DNA of 64,000 nt from Thiohalophilus sp046483665 (GTDB lineage Bacteria; Pseudomonadota; Gammaproteobacteria; UBA6429; Thiohalophilaceae), in contig NZ_JAWOCR010000021.1 of the NCBI RefSeq assembly GCF_046483665.1, positions 109,023 through 173,022 of the forward strand, written 5' to 3'. Made by a program: the position numbers and the translations under genes. This document shows positions 26,127 to 35,606 of this stretch, in pieces. Positions within the stretch are counted from its first letter, which is position 1. Each line of letters starts with the position of its first letter. Under the pieces are notes generated by a model. It made no database searches, was not told the origin of the DNA, and saw only the letters and a list, made by a program, of their open reading frames with translations.

Positions 26127-26309
26127 AGAATAAAGTGTCGTCTCGTCACCCGTGGCGATAAACGATATAATGCAACAAATTTCAGGCTCAGGGTGTCAAG
26201 GAAGAAACAGGGTTGACCCTCTGTCATGATAAATATTCTGACGGCGTAGTAAAGCGCGATTTTTCTGGCGCGTATCAACAAGCATGATTATATGGAGTTA
26301 ACGGAATAA

Positions 26310-28016
26310 ATGGATCTGCTGAATAATCTGTTATTGATCGCCGCGTTGCTGTTATTCGGGAGTATTGTAGTCAGTTCAATCTCGGCACGGGTCGGCGCTC
26401 CCCTGCTGTTAATCTTTTTAATTGTGGGTATGCTCGGCGGTGAAGAAGGGCCGGGAAATCTGGTATTTGATGATGTCGGTACCGCCTATCTGATCGGTTC
26501 GACAGCGCTGGGGATCATTCTTTTAAACGGTGGACTGCACACCAAATTTGAAAGTTTTCGGGTTGGGTTGCGCCCGGCATTGAGTCTGGCAACCGTCGGG
26601 GTTTTGATTACCAGTGGTCTGGTGGGGCTGGCGGCAGCCTGGATTTTTGAGTTGCACTGGATGCAGGGCATGCTGCTGGGTGCCATTATCGGTTCCACTG
26701 ACGCGGCAGCGGTCTTTTCTCTGTTGCATGCCAGGGGAATGAATATCGAGCGCCGGGTGGGGGCCACACTGGAGATCGAGTCGGGTAGTAATGACCCGAT
26801 GGCCATCTTTCTCACAATTGTCCTGATTGAACTGATCCAGACCCAGCAGTCGCTGATGAGCTGGGATGTCTTGCTCTCGTTTTGCATGCAGATGGGGATT
26901 GGCGCCCTGGCGGGGGTATTGGGGGCGCGCCTTCTGGGGTTTATGATAAACCATTTGACGCTGGCCAATGGTCTGTATCCTCTGCTGGTGACCAGTGGTG
27001 GCTTGCTGGTATTCGCTCTGAGTAACAGTCTGGGCGGCAGTGGTTTTCTGGCTATCTATCTGGTTGGTGTGGTTCTGGGCAATCGCAAGCTACATGCCGG
27101 ACAGAATATTTTGCGTGTTCATGACGGGCTGGCCTGGTTAAGCCAGATCGGTATGTTCCTGATCCTGGGATTACTGGTCACGCCTTCCGAGCTCTATCCA
27201 GTCGCCTGGCACGCCCTTTTGATTGCACTGGTGCTGATTTTTATCGCGCGACCGCTGGCGGTGCTGCTATGCCTGTTACCGTTTCGCTTTGCCTGGCGCG
27301 AGATGAGTTATATTGCCTGGGTCGGGTTGCGGGGTGCGGTGCCAATTATTCTGGCCCTGTTTCCGTTACTGGCGGGAATGGAGCAAGCCGAACTCTATTT
27401 CAACGTGGCTTTTTTTGTCGTGCTGGTCTCATTATTATTACAGGGCTGGACCGTGGCTCCTGTAGCTCGCTGGTTACGTCTCGAGATTCCACCGGGACCG
27501 GAGCCTGTTATGCAGATCGATACCTTGATACCCGGGCATCCTGAATGTGAGATTCTGGTTTACCATCTTGGGCACAATAGCCCGTTGCGTGATCGTTCAC
27601 CGGATTACTTTATTTTGCCAGGGACGGCGCGTCTGACTTCGGTTATACGCGATGGGATTTCTTATGATGCTAAAGATATCGATCGATTTGCAGAAGGGGA
27701 CTATGTCCATATTCTTGCCGCCAGTGATGAAGTCGATCAGATCAACCGGCTGTTTACCACACTGGAGTACGCGGCGGATCATCAATTCTTTGGTGATTTT
27801 ATTCTCGATCCTGCGGCCAAACTCTGCGATCTGTCGACAGTTTATGGTGTCTCGGTGCCCGAGCGATGTGACACAATGACTGTCGGGGAGTACGTGGCAC
27901 AACAGTTTCGTAATAAGCCGGTTGTCGGTGATCGGGCGCGACTGGACACGGTTGAATTGGTTGTACTGGAGATCGAACAGGGCAGGATTGTTAAAGTGGG
28001 TCTGAAGATTGCCTGA
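26310..28016 (+). CDS. cvrA: Potassium/proton antiporter, CvrA/NhaP2 type
   Basis: A 568-aa CPA1-family antiporter. About twelve membrane spans form a Na+/H+ exchanger domain (residues 1-385) with the conserved GSTDAAAVFSLL and EIESGSNDPMAIFL. A RCK-C (TrkA-C) domain and a C-terminal CorC/HlyC-like domain follow, as in E. coli CvrA. It expels K+ in exchange for H+ and helps with osmotic or pH adjustment. It is divergent from hypF with no evident link to hydrogenase maturation. Confidence 0.9.
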   Translation: MDLLNNLLLIAALLLFGSIVVSSISARVGAPLLLIFLIVGMLGGEEGPGNLVFDDVGTAYLIGSTALGIILLNGGLHTKFESFRVGLRPALSLATVGVLITSGLVGLAAAWIFELHWMQGMLLGAIIGSTDAAAVFSLLHARGMNIERRVGATLEIESGSNDPMAIFLTIVLIELIQTQQSLMSWDVLLSFCMQMGIGALAGVLGARLLGFMINHLTLANGLYPLLVTSGGLLVFALSNSLGGSGFLAIYLVGVVLGNRKLHAGQNILRVHDGLAWLSQIGMFLILGLLVTPSELYPVAWHALLIALVLIFIARPLAVLLCLLPFRFAWREMSYIAWVGLRGAVPIILALFPLLAGMEQAELYFNVAFFVVLVSLLLQGWTVAPVARWLRLEIPPGPEPVMQIDTLIPGHPECEILVYHLGHNSPLRDRSPDYFILPGTARLTSVIRDGISYDAKDIDRFAEGDYVHILAASDEVDQINRLFTTLEYAADHQFFGDFILDPAAKLCDLSTVYGVSVPERCDTMTVGEYVAQQFRNKPVVGDRARLDTVELVVLEIEQGRIVKVGLKIA

Positions 28017-28390
28017 TGATGTGTAATTGATCGCCTGTTCGTTATTTGCCGGGATAGATAAAAGAGTGATTCTCTGCCATGAATGTCAGGCTGGCTACAA
28101 CACCTCTTTGTATATCTGAACTACTGTTTCAAAATTTATGTGCGATTTATATTTATACTCAAGCGGATCCCGCAGGTCACGCTGACCGCCGTCATGCCAG
28201 TGTCGCCTGTTCAAAGCCGGTCTCTGTCTCGGCCCGATGCCCCGATCGCCAATATCCGCCTGATGTTCGAAATCTTCCCGCAACGCTTTATGATTCATGC
28301 TGTTTTCCGTTTTGATTAAGAACCCCCGGTCAAACGCAGGCGAGTATGACTTGAAAAACATCTAACGATTGTGGTTCAATTCAGCGCTTG
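28017..28390. other. Gene-free stretch before tRNA-Lys
   Basis: No convincing gene. A minus-strand frame (MNHKALREDFEHQ..., from about 28299) has no clear ribosome site and no family resemblance. TTGAAA (28351-28356) with TTCAAT (28375-28380) is a weak promoter candidate for the tRNA-Lys gene. Confidence 0.4.
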
Positions 28391-28466
28391 GGGCCGTTAG
28401 CTCAGTTGGTAGAGCAGGAGACTCTTAATCTCTTGGTCGAAGGTTCGAGTCCTTCACGGCCCACCA
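28391..28466 (+). tRNA. tRNA-Lys (CTT)
   Basis: 76-base cloverleaf, anticodon loop CTCTTAA, acceptor GGGCCGT/ACGGCCC, encoded CCA. Many gammaproteobacteria use only the TTT species, so this may be an additional tRNA-Lys. Confidence 0.93.
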
Positions 28467-28525
28467 GTTACCTGCCGATTGTCCCCGCTACGCGCACGGA
28501 TTACACCTCTATACATAGTCTTCTG

Positions 28526-28531
28526 TATAAT
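28526..28531 (+). promoter_or_regulatory. -10 element of tRNA-Leu
   Basis: A perfect TATAAT lies 19 bases before the tRNA-Leu 5' end. The -35 is weak (TTACAC, 28501-28506, spacer 19). Confidence 0.5.
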
Positions 28532-28549
28532 CCCTCCTGATGAGTATTC

Positions 28550-28634
28550 GCGGAAGTGGTGAAATTGGTATACACGCAGGTTTTAGGTACCTGTGCCGCA
28601 AGGCGTGTGGGTTCGAGTCCCACCTTCCGCACCA
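28550..28634 (+). tRNA. tRNA-Leu (TAG)
   Basis: 85-base class II tRNA with a long variable arm (TGCCGCAAGGCGT), anticodon TAG in loop TTTAGGT, and encoded CCA. It lies 57 bases before tig, as in related genomes. Confidence 0.94.
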
Positions 28635-28691
28635 GCTGTTGAAGAGCTTTAACTATATGAATTTAAAGAACTAAACGACGAGGTCAAACAC

Positions 28692-30005
28692 ATGCAAGTC
28701 TCTGTAGAAGCCACCGGGGGTCTGGAACGCCGGATGACAGTGAACGTTGACGAGGAGCGAATCGCCTCGGCAGTCGACGATCGGCTCAAGAATATGACCC
28801 ATACCGTCAAGCTCAAGGGCTTTCGCAAGGGCAAGGTGCCGTTCAAGGTGGTCAAACAGCATTACGGCAAGCAGGTGCGTGATGAAGTGATTGGCGAAGT
28901 CGTGCAATCCACCTTTTACGAGGCCGTCAGCCAGGAAAAGCTGCAGCCGGCCGGGAATCCGAATTTTGACGATTTGAAAAACGAGCCGGGTCAGGGGCTG
29001 GCCTATACCGCCACTTTTGAAATTTACCCCGACCTCGAGCTGGCCCCCATGGCCGAGCAGACCGTCGAAAAACCGGTGACCGAGATTGGCGAGGGTGATG
29101 TCGACAAGATGATCGAAACCATCCGCAAGCAGAACATCAGCTGGCAACCGGTAGAGCGTGAAGCCAAACAGGGCGATCGCGTCACTATCGACTTCAAGGG
29201 CATGGTCGACGGCGAGACCTTTGAAGGCGGCAGCGGTGAAGGGATGCAGGTCGAACTGGGCGCCGGTCGCATGATTCCGGGCTTTGAAGACGGTCTGATG
29301 GGAGCCAAAGCCGGTGAAGACCGGACCCTGAACGTGACTTTTCCAGAGGATTACCACGTTGAGAGCCTGGCCGGCAAACCCGCGGTATTTGAAGCCCATA
29401 TAAAAAGTGTCGAGGAAGCCGTCCTGCCCGAAGTCGATGCCGAGTTTGCCAGGCAACTGGGCGTGGAAAGCGGCGACCTGAGCGAGATGCGCGATGAGGT
29501 CCGTGCGAACATGCAACGTGAGCTGGATGAGCGTTTGCGCGGGAAGCTCAAGGAAGCGGTGATCGAGACCCTGCTGGCCGCCAACCCGATTGATGTGCCC
29601 AGATCATTAGTGGAAAACGAGGAACGGACTCTGTTACAGCAGATGCTGCAGAACCTTGCCAGCCAGGGGATGCAACAGCAGGACCTATCAGGTCTTAACC
29701 CGGAAATGTTCCGTGAGCAGGCCGAAAAGCGCGTGACACTGGGGCTGATTATGTCGGAGATCGTCAAGGCCAATGACCTCAAGGTGGAACCGGAGCAGGT
29801 CAAGGCGCGCATCCAGGAGATCGCCGCCCCTTACGAACACCCCGAAGAAGTGGTCAAATGGTACCAGTCCGATCGCCAGCGTCTGAGCGAAATCGAATCG
29901 CTGGTCTTCGAGGATCAGGTTGTCGACTGGGTGGTCGATCAGGCCAAAGTGGTTGAGAAACCAGTCTCATTTGATGAAATAATGACGTCCGAAAATGCGA
30001 AATAA
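28692..30005 (+). CDS. tig: Trigger factor
   Basis: Ribosome-bound chaperone and prolyl isomerase for nascent chains. The protein is 437 aa. The N-terminal ribosome-binding signature (GFRKGKVPF, about residues 43-51) is followed by the FKBP-type domain (GDRVTIDFKGMVDGE, about 161-175) and the long helical C-terminal domain. It heads the tig-clpP-clpX-lon-hupB cluster. Confidence 0.97.
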   Translation: MQVSVEATGGLERRMTVNVDEERIASAVDDRLKNMTHTVKLKGFRKGKVPFKVVKQHYGKQVRDEVIGEVVQSTFYEAVSQEKLQPAGNPNFDDLKNEPGQGLAYTATFEIYPDLELAPMAEQTVEKPVTEIGEGDVDKMIETIRKQNISWQPVEREAKQGDRVTIDFKGMVDGETFEGGSGEGMQVELGAGRMIPGFEDGLMGAKAGEDRTLNVTFPEDYHVESLAGKPAVFEAHIKSVEEAVLPEVDAEFARQLGVESGDLSEMRDEVRANMQRELDERLRGKLKEAVIETLLAANPIDVPRSLVENEERTLLQQMLQNLASQGMQQQDLSGLNPEMFREQAEKRVTLGLIMSEIVKANDLKVEPEQVKARIQEIAAPYEHPEEVVKWYQSDRQRLSEIESLVFEDQVVDWVVDQAKVVEKPVSFDEIMTSENAK

Positions 30006-30034
30006 CAAGCTAGCAGCTTAAAGGATAGGTAGTC

Positions 30035-30670
30035 GTGACCGATAATCATAGCAAGCACACCGATACCGTGGCCCAGCTGGTTCCCATGGTGGTTGAGCAG
30101 ACCTCGCGCGGCGAACGCTCTTATGACATCTATTCACGTCTGCTCAAGGAGCGGGTGATCTTTGTGGTGGGGCAGGTCGAGGATCATATGGCCAACCTGA
30201 TTGTGGCCCAGCTGTTGTTCCTCGAGTCCGAAAATCCGGACAAGGATATCCACCTTTATATCAACTCGCCTGGCGGTTCGGTTACAGCAGGGTTGTCAAT
30301 TTACGACACCATGCAGTTTATCAAGCCCGATGTGAGTACGATGTGTATCGGGCAGGCGGCCAGTATGGGCGCGGTGCTGCTGGCCGGTGGGGCGAAAGAC
30401 AAACGTTTTGGCCTGCCACATTCGCGCACCATGATTCATCAGCCGCTCGGCGGCTTTCAGGGCCAGGCGTCGGATTTTGAGATTCACGCCAAGGAAATCC
30501 TGGATGTGCGCGAGCGTCTGAACCGGATTCTGGCCGAGCATACCGGTCAGCCACTGGAACAGATTCAGAAGGATACCGACCGGGATTTCTTCATGAGCGC
30601 GTCACAGTCCGTCGAGTATGGGTTGATTGATGAGGTTATGATCAACCGGGACAGTGGTAAGGACGCATAA
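30035..30670 (+). CDS. clpP: ATP-dependent Clp protease proteolytic subunit
   Basis: Serine peptidase that forms the double-ring chamber served by ClpX. The protein is 211 aa from GTG 30035, with a short N-terminal extension probably removed by autoprocessing. Catalytic triad: Ser in GQAASMGAVLL, His in MIHQPLGG, Asp in DTDRDFFM. The Gly-rich INSPGGSV segment is normal. It is followed by clpX after a 134-base gap that carries a heat-shock-like promoter (CTTGAA at 30740, CGCATGG at 30762). Confidence 0.97.
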   Translation: MTDNHSKHTDTVAQLVPMVVEQTSRGERSYDIYSRLLKERVIFVVGQVEDHMANLIVAQLLFLESENPDKDIHLYINSPGGSVTAGLSIYDTMQFIKPDVSTMCIGQAASMGAVLLAGGAKDKRFGLPHSRTMIHQPLGGFQGQASDFEIHAKEILDVRERLNRILAEHTGQPLEQIQKDTDRDFFMSASQSVEYGLIDEVMINRDSGKDA

Positions 30671-30804
30671 AGGGATTTTATCCCGAGGCGGGGAGCTAAA
30701 CGCCTGTATGCAATAGGGCATTTAACCGTGCATTCGCTACTTGAAAAATACGTCAAATCGACGCATGGTATGAATACAGTCAGCACACATTTTGAGGTAG
30801 GGAC

Positions 30805-32088
30805 ATGAGTGACGACACAACCAATTCCGGTGATAACGGCAAGCTGTTGTACTGTTCTTTCTGCGGCAAGAGCCAGCACGAAGTACGCAAGCTTATCGCG
30901 GGTCCCTCCGTGTTTGTTTGTGATGAGTGTGTTGAGTTGTGCAATGACATCATTCGCGAGGAAGTCCAGGAACAAAGCGGTTCGGTGACCGGCAGCAAGC
31001 TGCCCACCCCGCACGAAATCCGTGACAAGCTCGACGAATACGTCATCGGCCAGGAACGCGCGAAGCGGGTGCTGGCCGTGGCGGTGTACAATCATTACAA
31101 GCGTCTGGAATCGGCTCAGAAAAAAGACGATGTGGAACTGGCCAAGAGCAACATTTTGCTTATCGGGCCGACCGGCTGTGGCAAGACCTTGCTGGCCGAG
31201 ACACTGGCGCGGCTATTGAATGTGCCATTCACCATTGCCGATGCGACCACTCTCACCGAGGCCGGTTATGTCGGCGAGGATGTGGAAAACATCATCCAGA
31301 AGTTGCTGCAAAAGTGTGACTATGACGTTGAGAAGGCCCAGACCGGGATTGTTTATATCGATGAAATCGACAAGATCTCCCGCAAGTCTGACAATCCCTC
31401 TATTACCCGGGATGTTTCCGGCGAGGGGGTCCAGCAGGCCCTGCTGAAGTTGATCGAAGGGACCGTGGCTTCCGTGCCGCCTCAGGGCGGGCGCAAGCAC
31501 CCACAGCAGGAATTTTTGCAGGTGGATACGGGCAATATTCTGTTTATCTGCGGCGGTGCCTTTTCCGGTCTGGACAAGATCATCCGCGATCGCTCCGAGC
31601 GCGGCGGTATTGGCTTCGGCGCCGAGGTCAAGACCAAGCAGGAAAAGAAAAGCGCCAGCGAAGTGGTCAGCGACGTCGAGCCCGAGGATCTGACCCGTTA
31701 CGGCCTGATTCCCGAGTTCGTCGGTCGTCTGCCGGTGATCGCCACGCTTAACGAGCTGGACGAGGAGGCGCTGGTGGAAATCCTCACCCAGCCCAAGAAC
31801 GCGCTGACCAAGCAATATCAGAAGATGTTCGAACTGGAAGGGGCCGATCTGGAATTCCGCGAATCCGCCCTCAAGGCCGTGGCCCACAAGGCCATGGAAC
31901 GCAAGACCGGCGCGCGCGGTTTGCGCTCCATTCTTGAAGGCGTGCTGCTGGATACCATGTATGACCTGCCCTCGCTGGAGGATCTGAACAAAGTGGTCAT
32001 CGATGATTCTGTGATTCGCCAAGAAGGCGAGCCCCTGTTCATTTATGAAAGCTCGGATTCCTCCAGAGCGGCCTCTGCCGAAGACTGA
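30805..32088 (+). CDS. clpX: ATP-dependent Clp protease ATP-binding subunit
   Basis: AAA+ unfoldase that feeds ClpP. The protein is 427 aa. The N-terminal zinc-binding domain has C17, C20, C39 and C42. Walker A GPTGCGKT at about 121, Walker B IVYIDEIDK, the IGF loop that docks on ClpP (GGIGFGAE) and sensor 2 TGARGLRS are intact. A 12-base perfect hairpin with a TTCG loop follows the stop. Confidence 0.98.
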   Translation: MSDDTTNSGDNGKLLYCSFCGKSQHEVRKLIAGPSVFVCDECVELCNDIIREEVQEQSGSVTGSKLPTPHEIRDKLDEYVIGQERAKRVLAVAVYNHYKRLESAQKKDDVELAKSNILLIGPTGCGKTLLAETLARLLNVPFTIADATTLTEAGYVGEDVENIIQKLLQKCDYDVEKAQTGIVYIDEIDKISRKSDNPSITRDVSGEGVQQALLKLIEGTVASVPPQGGRKHPQQEFLQVDTGNILFICGGAFSGLDKIIRDRSERGGIGFGAEVKTKQEKKSASEVVSDVEPEDLTRYGLIPEFVGRLPVIATLNELDEEALVEILTQPKNALTKQYQKMFELEGADLEFRESALKAVAHKAMERKTGARGLRSILEGVLLDTMYDLPSLEDLNKVVIDDSVIRQEGEPLFIYESSDSSRAASAED

Positions 32089-32092
32089 AAGG

Positions 32093-32122
32093 ATTAAGGG
32101 GTATTTCGATACCCCTTAATTA
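32093..32122 (+). terminator. Hairpin after clpX
   Basis: ATTAAGGGGTAT-TTCG-ATACCCCTTAAT is a perfect 12-base stem with a stable UUCG loop. The tail after it is only partly T-rich (TATTATGG), so it may attenuate rather than stop transcription into lon, or protect the message end. Confidence 0.65.
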
Positions 32123-32191
32123 TTATGGTCAGGCAAAAATGACCGGCAGCTGTTGAATTCCTGAGTACAGAACCCCAGATTAGCCTGTAAT

Positions 32192-32205
32192 GGTCCCGCG
32201 GGACC
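32192..32205. promoter_or_regulatory. Perfect 14-base palindrome upstream of lon
   Basis: GGTCCCGCGGGACC lies 26 bases before the lon start. It could be an operator or a short hairpin in the leader. Its role is not known. Confidence 0.35.
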
Positions 32206-32230
32206 TCATGCAAACAAGAGATACGTGATT

Positions 32231-34654
32231 ATGTCCGATATGATAGAAGAACCGTTGACTGAAATTCCGGTCCTGCCGTTGCGGGACGTGGTGGTCTATC
32301 CCCACATGGTCATTCCGCTGTTCGTCGGTCGTGAAAAATCGATTCAGGCGCTGGAATCAGCCATGGAAGATAACAAACAGATTCTCCTGGTAGCGCAAAA
32401 GAGTGCTGCCGAGGATGATCCCAAGGCCGACGACATGTACCGCATCGGTACCGTGGCCAGTATTTTGCAATTGCTCAAACTGCCTGACGGGACCGTCAAG
32501 GTTCTGGTCGAAGGGGGTAAGCGGGCCAAGGTTCTGAACTTCAACGAAGCCGAGGGCGAGTATTTCATCGCCCAGGCGAAGGTACATGAAGAAGAGACAG
32601 TCGATGATCGCGAAGCTGAAGTGCTGGTGCGTTCACTGACTACCCAGTTTGATCAGTACGTTAAACTGAACAAGAAAGTCCCGCCGGAAATTCTGACCTC
32701 CCTGTCCAGTATTGATGATCCGAATCGGCTGGTCGATACCATTGCCGCGCACATGTCGCTGAAAATCGAGGAGAAACAGAAAATTCTCGAAAACTTCTCG
32801 CTGCGTGATCGCGTGGAACAGCTGATGGGATTGATGGAATCGGAAATCGATCTGCTGCAGGTGGAAAAACGCATCCGCGGTCGCGTCAAGCGCCAGATGG
32901 AGAAGAGCCAGCGCGAATATTATCTGAACGAACAGATGAAGGCGATCCAGAAGGAACTGGGCGAAATGGACGACGTGCCCAACGAGATCGAAGATCTGGA
33001 AAAGAAAATCGAAAATGCCGGCATGTCCAAAGAAGCCAAGACCAAGGCCAAAGCCGAAATGAACAAGCTGAAGATGATGTCACCCATGTCGGCCGAGGCC
33101 ACCGTGGTGCGCAATTATCTCGACTGGCTGGTCGGTGTACCGTGGAAGAAACGTTCCAAGGTGCGTAACGATCTGGCCAAGGCCGAACAGGTGCTGGAAG
33201 AAGACCACTATGGTCTGGAGAAGGTCAAGGAACGAATTCTCGAGTACCTGGCCGTGCAAAAACGCATGAAGAAAATGAAAGGTCCGATCCTGTGCTTGGT
33301 GGGACCGCCCGGTGTGGGCAAGACCTCCATCGGCAAGTCACTGGCTCGTGCCACCAACCGCAAGTTTATCCGCATGGCTCTCGGTGGCGTGCGTGACGAG
33401 GCGGAAATTCGCGGTCATCGTCGCACCTACATCGGCTCCATGCCGGGCAAGGTGGTACAGAACCTGTACAAGATCGAGACTCGTAATCCGCTGTTTCTGC
33501 TCGACGAGATCGACAAGATGGCGATGGACTTTCGCGGCGATCCGGCCTCGGCCCTGCTCGAAGTGCTGGACCCGGAACAGAATCATACCTTTAACGATCA
33601 CTATCTGGAGGTCGATTTCGACCTGTCGGACATCATGTTCGTGGCAACTTCCAATACCATGAACATTCCGGCCCCGCTGCTGGACCGCATGGAGGTGATT
33701 CGCCTGTCCGGCTATACCGAGGACGAGAAGGTCAACATCGCCCTCAAGTACCTGGTGAGCAAACAGGTCAAGGCCAACGGGCTCAAGGAAGCTGAGGTCG
33801 ATATTACCGAAGAAGCCATTCTGGATATCGTCCGCTATTACACCCGCGAAGCCGGGGTGCGTAATCTGGAGCGCGAAATTGCCAAGATCTGCCGCAAGGT
33901 CGTCAAGGAGGTCCTGCTGGAACCGAGCGATACGACTGTAGTGGTCAAGGCCGACAATCTGGAGAAATACCTGGGCGTGAAACGTTTCCGCTTCGGCATG
34001 GCTGATGAACAGGATCGGATCGGTCACGTGACCGGACTGGCCTGGACCGAGGTCGGTGGTGAACTGCTGACCATCGAAACCGCCGTCATGCCCGGCAAGG
34101 GCAAGCACAATATCACCGGCCAGCTGGGCGATGTGATGAAGGAGTCTATCCAGGCGGCCCTGTCGGTGGTGCGCAGCCGCGCCAATGTGCTGGGTATCGA
34201 ACCGGATGTGTTCGAGAAGAAGGACATCCACGTGCACGTGCCCGAAGGCGCCATCCCCAAGGATGGGCCCAGTGCCGGTATTGGCATGTGCACCGCGCTG
34301 GTCTCCTCCCTGACCGGCATCCCGGTGCGGGCCGACGTGGCCATGACCGGTGAGATCACCCTGCGTGGCGAGGTATTGCCTATCGGCGGTCTCAAGGAGA
34401 AGCTGCTGGCGGCGCACCGCGGGGGTATCAAGACGGTCCTGATTCCGCATGAAAACGAGCGGGACCTGACCGAGATACCTGACAATATCAAGGAGAAAGT
34501 GGATATTCGCACGGTCCGCTGGATCGATGAGGTGTTTCAGGTCGCACTGACCCGCCAGCCCGAGGAGCTCAATCCGGCCAAGGGTGAAGAGAAGGCCGAG
34601 GTGGTTAAAAACAGCGATAATCCGGATCAGCCGGGCACGCTGCGGCCGCATTGA
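32231..34654 (+). CDS. lon: ATP-dependent protease Lon
   Basis: AAA+ serine protease that removes misfolded and regulatory proteins. The protein is 807 aa from ATG 32231; a GTG six bases upstream sits too close to AAGAGA. The N-terminal LON domain (IPVLPLRDVVVYPHMVIPLF) is followed by Walker A GPPGVGKTS near residue 358 and the protease domain. The catalytic Ser is in PKDGPSAG (about 680) and Lys in GGLKEKLLAAH (about 722). It is followed by hupB, the usual arrangement. Confidence 0.98.
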   Translation: MSDMIEEPLTEIPVLPLRDVVVYPHMVIPLFVGREKSIQALESAMEDNKQILLVAQKSAAEDDPKADDMYRIGTVASILQLLKLPDGTVKVLVEGGKRAKVLNFNEAEGEYFIAQAKVHEEETVDDREAEVLVRSLTTQFDQYVKLNKKVPPEILTSLSSIDDPNRLVDTIAAHMSLKIEEKQKILENFSLRDRVEQLMGLMESEIDLLQVEKRIRGRVKRQMEKSQREYYLNEQMKAIQKELGEMDDVPNEIEDLEKKIENAGMSKEAKTKAKAEMNKLKMMSPMSAEATVVRNYLDWLVGVPWKKRSKVRNDLAKAEQVLEEDHYGLEKVKERILEYLAVQKRMKKMKGPILCLVGPPGVGKTSIGKSLARATNRKFIRMALGGVRDEAEIRGHRRTYIGSMPGKVVQNLYKIETRNPLFLLDEIDKMAMDFRGDPASALLEVLDPEQNHTFNDHYLEVDFDLSDIMFVATSNTMNIPAPLLDRMEVIRLSGYTEDEKVNIALKYLVSKQVKANGLKEAEVDITEEAILDIVRYYTREAGVRNLEREIAKICRKVVKEVLLEPSDTTVVVKADNLEKYLGVKRFRFGMADEQDRIGHVTGLAWTEVGGELLTIETAVMPGKGKHNITGQLGDVMKESIQAALSVVRSRANVLGIEPDVFEKKDIHVHVPEGAIPKDGPSAGIGMCTALVSSLTGIPVRADVAMTGEITLRGEVLPIGGLKEKLLAAHRGGIKTVLIPHENERDLTEIPDNIKEKVDIRTVRWIDEVFQVALTRQPEELNPAKGEEKAEVVKNSDNPDQPGTLRPH

Positions 34655-34731
34655 CCCTGCAACCGAATCGGATTGACAGGCTTGTCAAGGACTTTATTAC
34701 CGGTCTGGAGGATTAAACCGGTAATGATTCC

Positions 34732-34761
34732 TTGACCGTCTGTGGCTCTGGTTGGTATAAA
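34732..34761 (+). promoter_or_regulatory. Promoter of hupB
   Basis: -35 TTGACC (34732-34737) and -10 TATAAA (34756-34761) with an 18-base spacer. The -35 begins in the last arm of an interrupted inverted repeat, GTCAAGG...ATTACCGGT / ACCGGTAAT...CCTTGAC (34684-34736), which may also terminate lon transcripts. Confidence 0.6.
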
Positions 34762-34854
34762 AATTCTCAAATAATATCCTGTATGACCGCCGGTCTCGCA
34801 CTGGCGGTGTTTTTTTTACCTCACACAACACTGAAAATAAGGGGGACCCCCACT

Positions 34855-35127
34855 GTGAATAAAGCCGAACTGATCGATGCAGTTGCCGAAGGCGCCGATA
34901 TTTCCAAAGCCGCCGCCACCCGTGCCGTAGATACCATGTTTGACAGCATCACCAGCACCCTGAAGCAGGGAGACCAGGTGACGCTGGTTGGCTTTGGTAC
35001 TTTCTCCGTGAAGGAACGTGCGGCCCGTACCGGACGCAACCCGCGCACCGGTGAAGCGATCCAGATCGCTGCTTCAAAAGTTCCTGGATTTAAGGCTGGA
35101 AAAGCGCTGAAAGATGCCGTAAACTAG
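34855..35127 (+). CDS. hupB: DNA-binding protein HU-beta
   Basis: A 90-aa histone-like protein that bends and compacts DNA. It starts at GTG 34855 (MNKAELIDAV), the standard HU N-terminus, behind GGGGGA. The GFGTFSVKERAARTGRNPRTGE arm, with the Pro that intercalates into DNA, is intact. It lies between lon and a tRNA-Val/tRNA-Asp pair and probably shares a transcript with them. Confidence 0.97.
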   Translation: MNKAELIDAVAEGADISKAAATRAVDTMFDSITSTLKQGDQVTLVGFGTFSVKERAARTGRNPRTGEAIQIAASKVPGFKAGKALKDAVN

Positions 35128-35140
35128 CGCGCCTTTGCTG

Positions 35141-35216
35141 GGGTGGTTAGCTCAGCTGGGAGAGCATCGCCCTTACAAGGCGAGGGTCGCAGGTTCGATC
35201 CCTGCACCACCCACCA
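35141..35216 (+). tRNA. tRNA-Val (TAC)
   Basis: 76-base cloverleaf, anticodon loop CTTACAA, acceptor GGGTGGT/ACCACCC, encoded CCA. It begins 13 bases after hupB. Confidence 0.95.
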
Positions 35217-35220
35217 GTTC

Positions 35221-35297
35221 GGACCGGTAGTTCAGCTGGTTAGAATGCCGGCCTGTCACGCCGGAGGTCGCGGGTTCGAGTCCCGTCCGGTCCGCCA
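35221..35297 (+). tRNA. tRNA-Asp (GTC)
   Basis: 77-base cloverleaf, anticodon loop CTGTCAC, acceptor GGACCGG/CCGGTCC, encoded CCA. The decayed mobile island begins just after its terminator. Confidence 0.95.
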
Positions 35298-35303
35298 ACG
35301 CTG

Positions 35304-35339
35304 AAAAGGGCGAGCTTTAACGAGCTCGCCCTTTTTTTA
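35304..35339 (+). terminator. Intrinsic terminator after tRNA-Asp
   Basis: AAAAGGGCGAGCT pairs with AGCTCGCCCTTTT, followed by T7: a strong 13-base stem. Confidence 0.92.
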
Positions 35340-35340
35340 T

Positions 35341-35606
35341 TTTATTTAAGTGTCCCGTTGTCCCGTTGTCTCGTCTATCCGTCCGCAACACTCGCCAGGC
35401 TGTTTTCCTCCCTGAAATCTTCAACCTCGACCGCTGTTCAGGCGGTACTACATCACGGTTTGCAAAATCCATTGCCTCAAACCGCCGATAACCTTCATCG
35501 ATCTGGCCTGTTTCAACCGGATATTCCCCTGACCGACACAACTTTCCCCGGACAGCCGGCTTGACTGTCCACCTGAGAGGTTTGTCGGCATCGGTGGCGC
35601 GGCGAC
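35341..35606. other. Non-coding flank of the dead insertion sequence
   Basis: No gene is supported. It begins with a GTCCCGTTGTCCCGTTGTC tandem repeat (35351-35369). It is probably the 3' end of the element plus older debris. The terminal inverted repeats could not be defined by eye. Confidence 0.35.

Noticed and set aside
28095..28361. 88-codon minus-strand frame before tRNA-Lys
   Set aside because: No ribosome site, no recognisable family and an unusual residue make-up; listed only as part of a gene-free stretch.
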